Shown piece by piece: positions 45,271-46,897 of a stretch of 46,897 bases of DNA. The notes under the pieces are model-generated. The model did not search any database. It was not told where the DNA came from and saw nothing but the letters and a program-made list of their open reading frames with translations. Each line of letters starts with the position of its first letter. Within the stretch, counting starts at the first letter, position 1. Location of the stretch: contig CANQRU010000029.1 of the NCBI GenBank assembly GCA_947626395.1, forward strand, positions 1-46,897. The letters are read 5' to 3'. Made by a program: the position numbers and the translations under genes. This stretch comes from an uncultured Lachnospiraceae bacterium (GTDB lineage Bacteria; Bacillota; Clostridia; Lachnospirales; Lachnospiraceae).

Positions 45271-45432
45271 AATCCTTTATCCCTTTCATTATGAATCTTC
45301 TCAAATCATTCATGTGAAACCCAGATGAATCGTTTTCTTTGCATCTTTCTTTCGGTACTCGACCGATCACACAGTGATGCTCGTTTTCACTCACACCCGG
45401 AACCACACAATCGATTCATACATTTGTTTATA

Positions 45433-45461
45433 AGTATAAATCAATGCCCTTTCCCACGCAA
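45433..45461 (-). promoter_or_regulatory. candidate promoter of GH95 gene
   Basis: Minus-strand -35 TTGCGT (45456-45461), 17 bp, -10 TATACT (45433-45438). The long leader (about 160 nt) includes ATGAATCG near 45330 and its complement CGATTCAT near 45411, a spaced inverted repeat that may bind a regulator. Confidence 0.4.
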
Positions 45462-45541
45462 TCCTTTCTTTTACTATAAATACAGTTCATATCTCCCATA
45501 ATCGGGACCCGAAGAAATTTACCATTTTCACCTCTGCATAC

Positions 45542-45570
45542 TTGAAATATCCGGATGAATATCATAAAAT
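45542..45570 (+). promoter_or_regulatory. promoter of ilvE
   Basis: -35 TTGAAA (45542-45547), 17 bp, -10 TAAAAT (45565-45570). The leader is about 55 nt with a GC-rich patch (45580-45603) and no T-box. The 360-bp spacer 45271-45630 contains only this and the GH95 promoter. Confidence 0.75.
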
Positions 45571-45630
45571 AGGTTAAGTTGCGGGTGCCGGCTGCGCCTG
45601 CGGACAATCTATGCTAAGGAGTGCGAAATC

Positions 45631-46656
45631 ATGGAAAAGAAAGACTTAAACTGGAGTGAGATCGGATTTGCCTATCATGTAACAAATATGCGTTATGTTT
45701 CCAACTATAAAAACGGTGCCTGGGACGAAGGCGGGCTGACCGCCGACGCCAACATTGTGCTCAATGAGTGCGCCGGAATCCTGCAGTACTGCCAGGAGGT
45801 CTTCGAGGGCCTGAAGGCATACACTACGGTTAACGGCGATATCGTCACTTTCCGCCCCGACCTGAATGCGGAGCGCATGATGGATTCCGCCAAGCGGATG
45901 GAGATGCCGCCCTTCCCGAAGGAGCGTTTCCTGGACGCCGTCGAGCAGGTCGTGAAGGCCAACGCGGACTGGGTGCCGCCCTACGGCAGCGGCGCTTCCC
46001 TTTATATCCGTCCCTACATGTTCGCATCCTCTCCTGTCATCGGCGTGAAGCCGGCTGAGGAATATCAGTTCCGCACCTTCTGCACCCCGGTCGGACCGTA
46101 TTTCAAAGGCGGCGCCAAGCCCTTGACCTTGTGCGTCAGCGATTTCGACCGCGCGGCACCTCACGGCACCGGCCATATCAAAGCGGGTCTGAACTACGCC
46201 ATGAGCCTGCACGCCCATGTAGAGGCCCACAAGAGAGGTTTCGACGAGAATATGTTCCTGGATCCGGGCACCAGAACCTACGTAGAGGAGACCGGCGGCG
46301 CCAACTTCCTCTTCGTCACGAAGGACAATGAGATCGTGACGCCCAAGTCCGACTCGATCCTGCCCTCCATCACGAGACGTTCCATGCTTCATGTAGCCGA
46401 ACACTATCTGGGCATGAAAGTGACCCAGCGCCAGGTCCGCTTAGACGAGATCGGCGACTTCGCGGAGTGCGGCCTCTGCGGCACCGCGGCCGTCATTTCC
46501 CCGGTAGGAAAAGTCGTAGACCACGGACGTGAGATCTGTTTCCCCAGCGGTATGGACCACATGGGGCCGGTAATCCAGAAACTCTACGACACACTGACCG
46601 GCATCCAGCTCGGCACCGTGGACGCGCCGGAGGGATGGATTCATAAGATCTGCTGA
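45631..46656 (+). CDS. ilvE: branched-chain amino acid aminotransferase
   Basis: 341 aa, ATG with AAGGAG upstream. PLP enzyme moving amino groups between glutamate and the keto acids of Leu, Ile and Val, last step of their synthesis. It belongs to the longer (about 340 aa) class IV branch resembling eukaryotic BCATs: QEVFEGLKAY (about 54-63), SLYIRPYMFAS, GTGHIKAGLNYAMSL (about 187-201) with the PLP-binding Lys, EETGGANFLFV, and GLCGTAAVISPV (phosphate cup). It has its own promoter and is far from ilvN-ilvC. Confidence 0.95.
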   Translation: MEKKDLNWSEIGFAYHVTNMRYVSNYKNGAWDEGGLTADANIVLNECAGILQYCQEVFEGLKAYTTVNGDIVTFRPDLNAERMMDSAKRMEMPPFPKERFLDAVEQVVKANADWVPPYGSGASLYIRPYMFASSPVIGVKPAEEYQFRTFCTPVGPYFKGGAKPLTLCVSDFDRAAPHGTGHIKAGLNYAMSLHAHVEAHKRGFDENMFLDPGTRTYVEETGGANFLFVTKDNEIVTPKSDSILPSITRRSMLHVAEHYLGMKVTQRQVRLDEIGDFAECGLCGTAAVISPVGKVVDHGREICFPSGMDHMGPVIQKLYDTLTGIQLGTVDAPEGWIHKIC

Positions 46657-46702
46657 GAATAAGGCAAATAAATACTGTTATTCGAAAAATGACAAAAAAC
46701 TC

Positions 46703-46731
46703 TTGAACTGTATTCTGAGATATGTTATATT
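46703..46731 (+). promoter_or_regulatory. promoter of right-edge small RNA candidate
   Basis: -35 TTGAAC (46703-46708), 17 bp, -10 TATATT (46726-46731), about 45 nt after the ilvE stop. Confidence 0.6.
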
Positions 46732-46738
46732 TGATATG

Positions 46739-46897
46739 AAAAGGGAAAGCCAGAGACACACGGCCTACCCCCAAGAAATAACTAGCTAAACCCTTAACGG
46801 GCAGCCGTCACTATTGGTAGTGGATCTTACGCAAAGTAAGTGATTATGTGACGGCTAATAAAAAAGGAACATTCTTAAGTGATGTTCTTTTTTTATT
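46739..46897 (+). ncRNA. candidate structured small RNA with intrinsic terminator
   Basis: After the promoter, about 150 nt without a convincing gene (longest ATG frame 17 codons, MKRESQRHTAYPQEITS). AGCCGTCAC (46803-46811) pairs with GTGACGGCT (46848-46856), enclosing hairpins CACTA-TTGG-TAGTG (46809-46822, competing) and CTTAC-GCAAA-GTAAG (46826-46840). It ends with AAAAAGGAACAT, a 9-nt loop, ATGTTCTTTTTTT (46861-46893), a typical terminator. It could be a regulatory small RNA or one partner of a type I toxin-antitoxin pair, the other lying outside the window. Unrecognised family. Confidence 0.5.

Overview
The window looks like a chromosomal stretch from an anaerobic, GC-rich Clostridia member, most likely Lachnospiraceae. 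The basis is strong AGGAGG-type ribosome binding sites, sigma-A-type promoters, a PPi-type phosphofructokinase, a ferredoxin-type anaerobe protein, a cytoplasmic GH95 fucosidase, and the absence of any aerobic respiratory gene. No rRNA, tRNA, CRISPR array, prophage or transposase gene was seen. The assignment rests on gene content only.

Layout. 1-3 kb: an AT-richer minus-strand run of small genes (GNAT acetyltransferase cut by the left edge, SAM methyltransferase, two lipoproteins). 3.3-7 kb: a heterodimeric ABC exporter with one degenerate ATP site. 7-11.4 kb: an MFS transporter, an XRE-type membrane regulator, an HD phosphohydrolase and a UMF1-type MFS protein. 11.6-14.6 kb: a YihY/BrkB membrane protein, PPi-dependent phosphofructokinase and a HAD hydrolase. 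14.7-18.6 kb: a LysR regulator divergent from a PrpF-family isomerase plus an organic-acid permease. 18.7-20.4 kb: ilvN-ilvC. 20.6-22.9 kb: a large surface protein. 23.2-41 kb: a dispersed citrate lyase locus: citC; then citD-citE-citF with a CCS-family 2-hydroxycarboxylate transporter; an aconitase-like hydratase; two LysR regulators; a pair of short CHR (chromate-type) transporters; and citX. A YetA/PL26-like enzyme, a ferredoxin-domain protein and a small membrane protein sit between citC and citDEF. 41-46.7 kb: a RhuM-Fic/Doc fusion, xpt, a GH95 alpha-L-fucosidase and ilvE. The right edge holds a promoter, a folded RNA-like segment and a terminator.

How it fits together. The genes suggest a route for tricarboxylic acid fermentation. 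A PrpF-like isomerase could turn trans-aconitate into cis-aconitate, the hydratase could give citrate, and citrate lyase (matured by CitC and CitX) would cleave it to acetate and oxaloacetate. Uptake would be by the two organic-acid carriers and control by three LysR proteins. This joining of modules is inference. citG and an oxaloacetate decarboxylase were not seen here.

The most unusual non-coding signals are: two back-to-back 220-255 bp nested inverted-repeat elements at 24.4-25.0 kb; a 43-bp palindromic repeat present both in an intergenic spacer and in frame inside the GH95 gene; a 47-bp-period degenerate triplication of the GH95 3' end; face-to-face overlapping divergent promoters at 36.6 kb followed by a branched leader; and paired LysR boxes upstream of the prpF-like gene.
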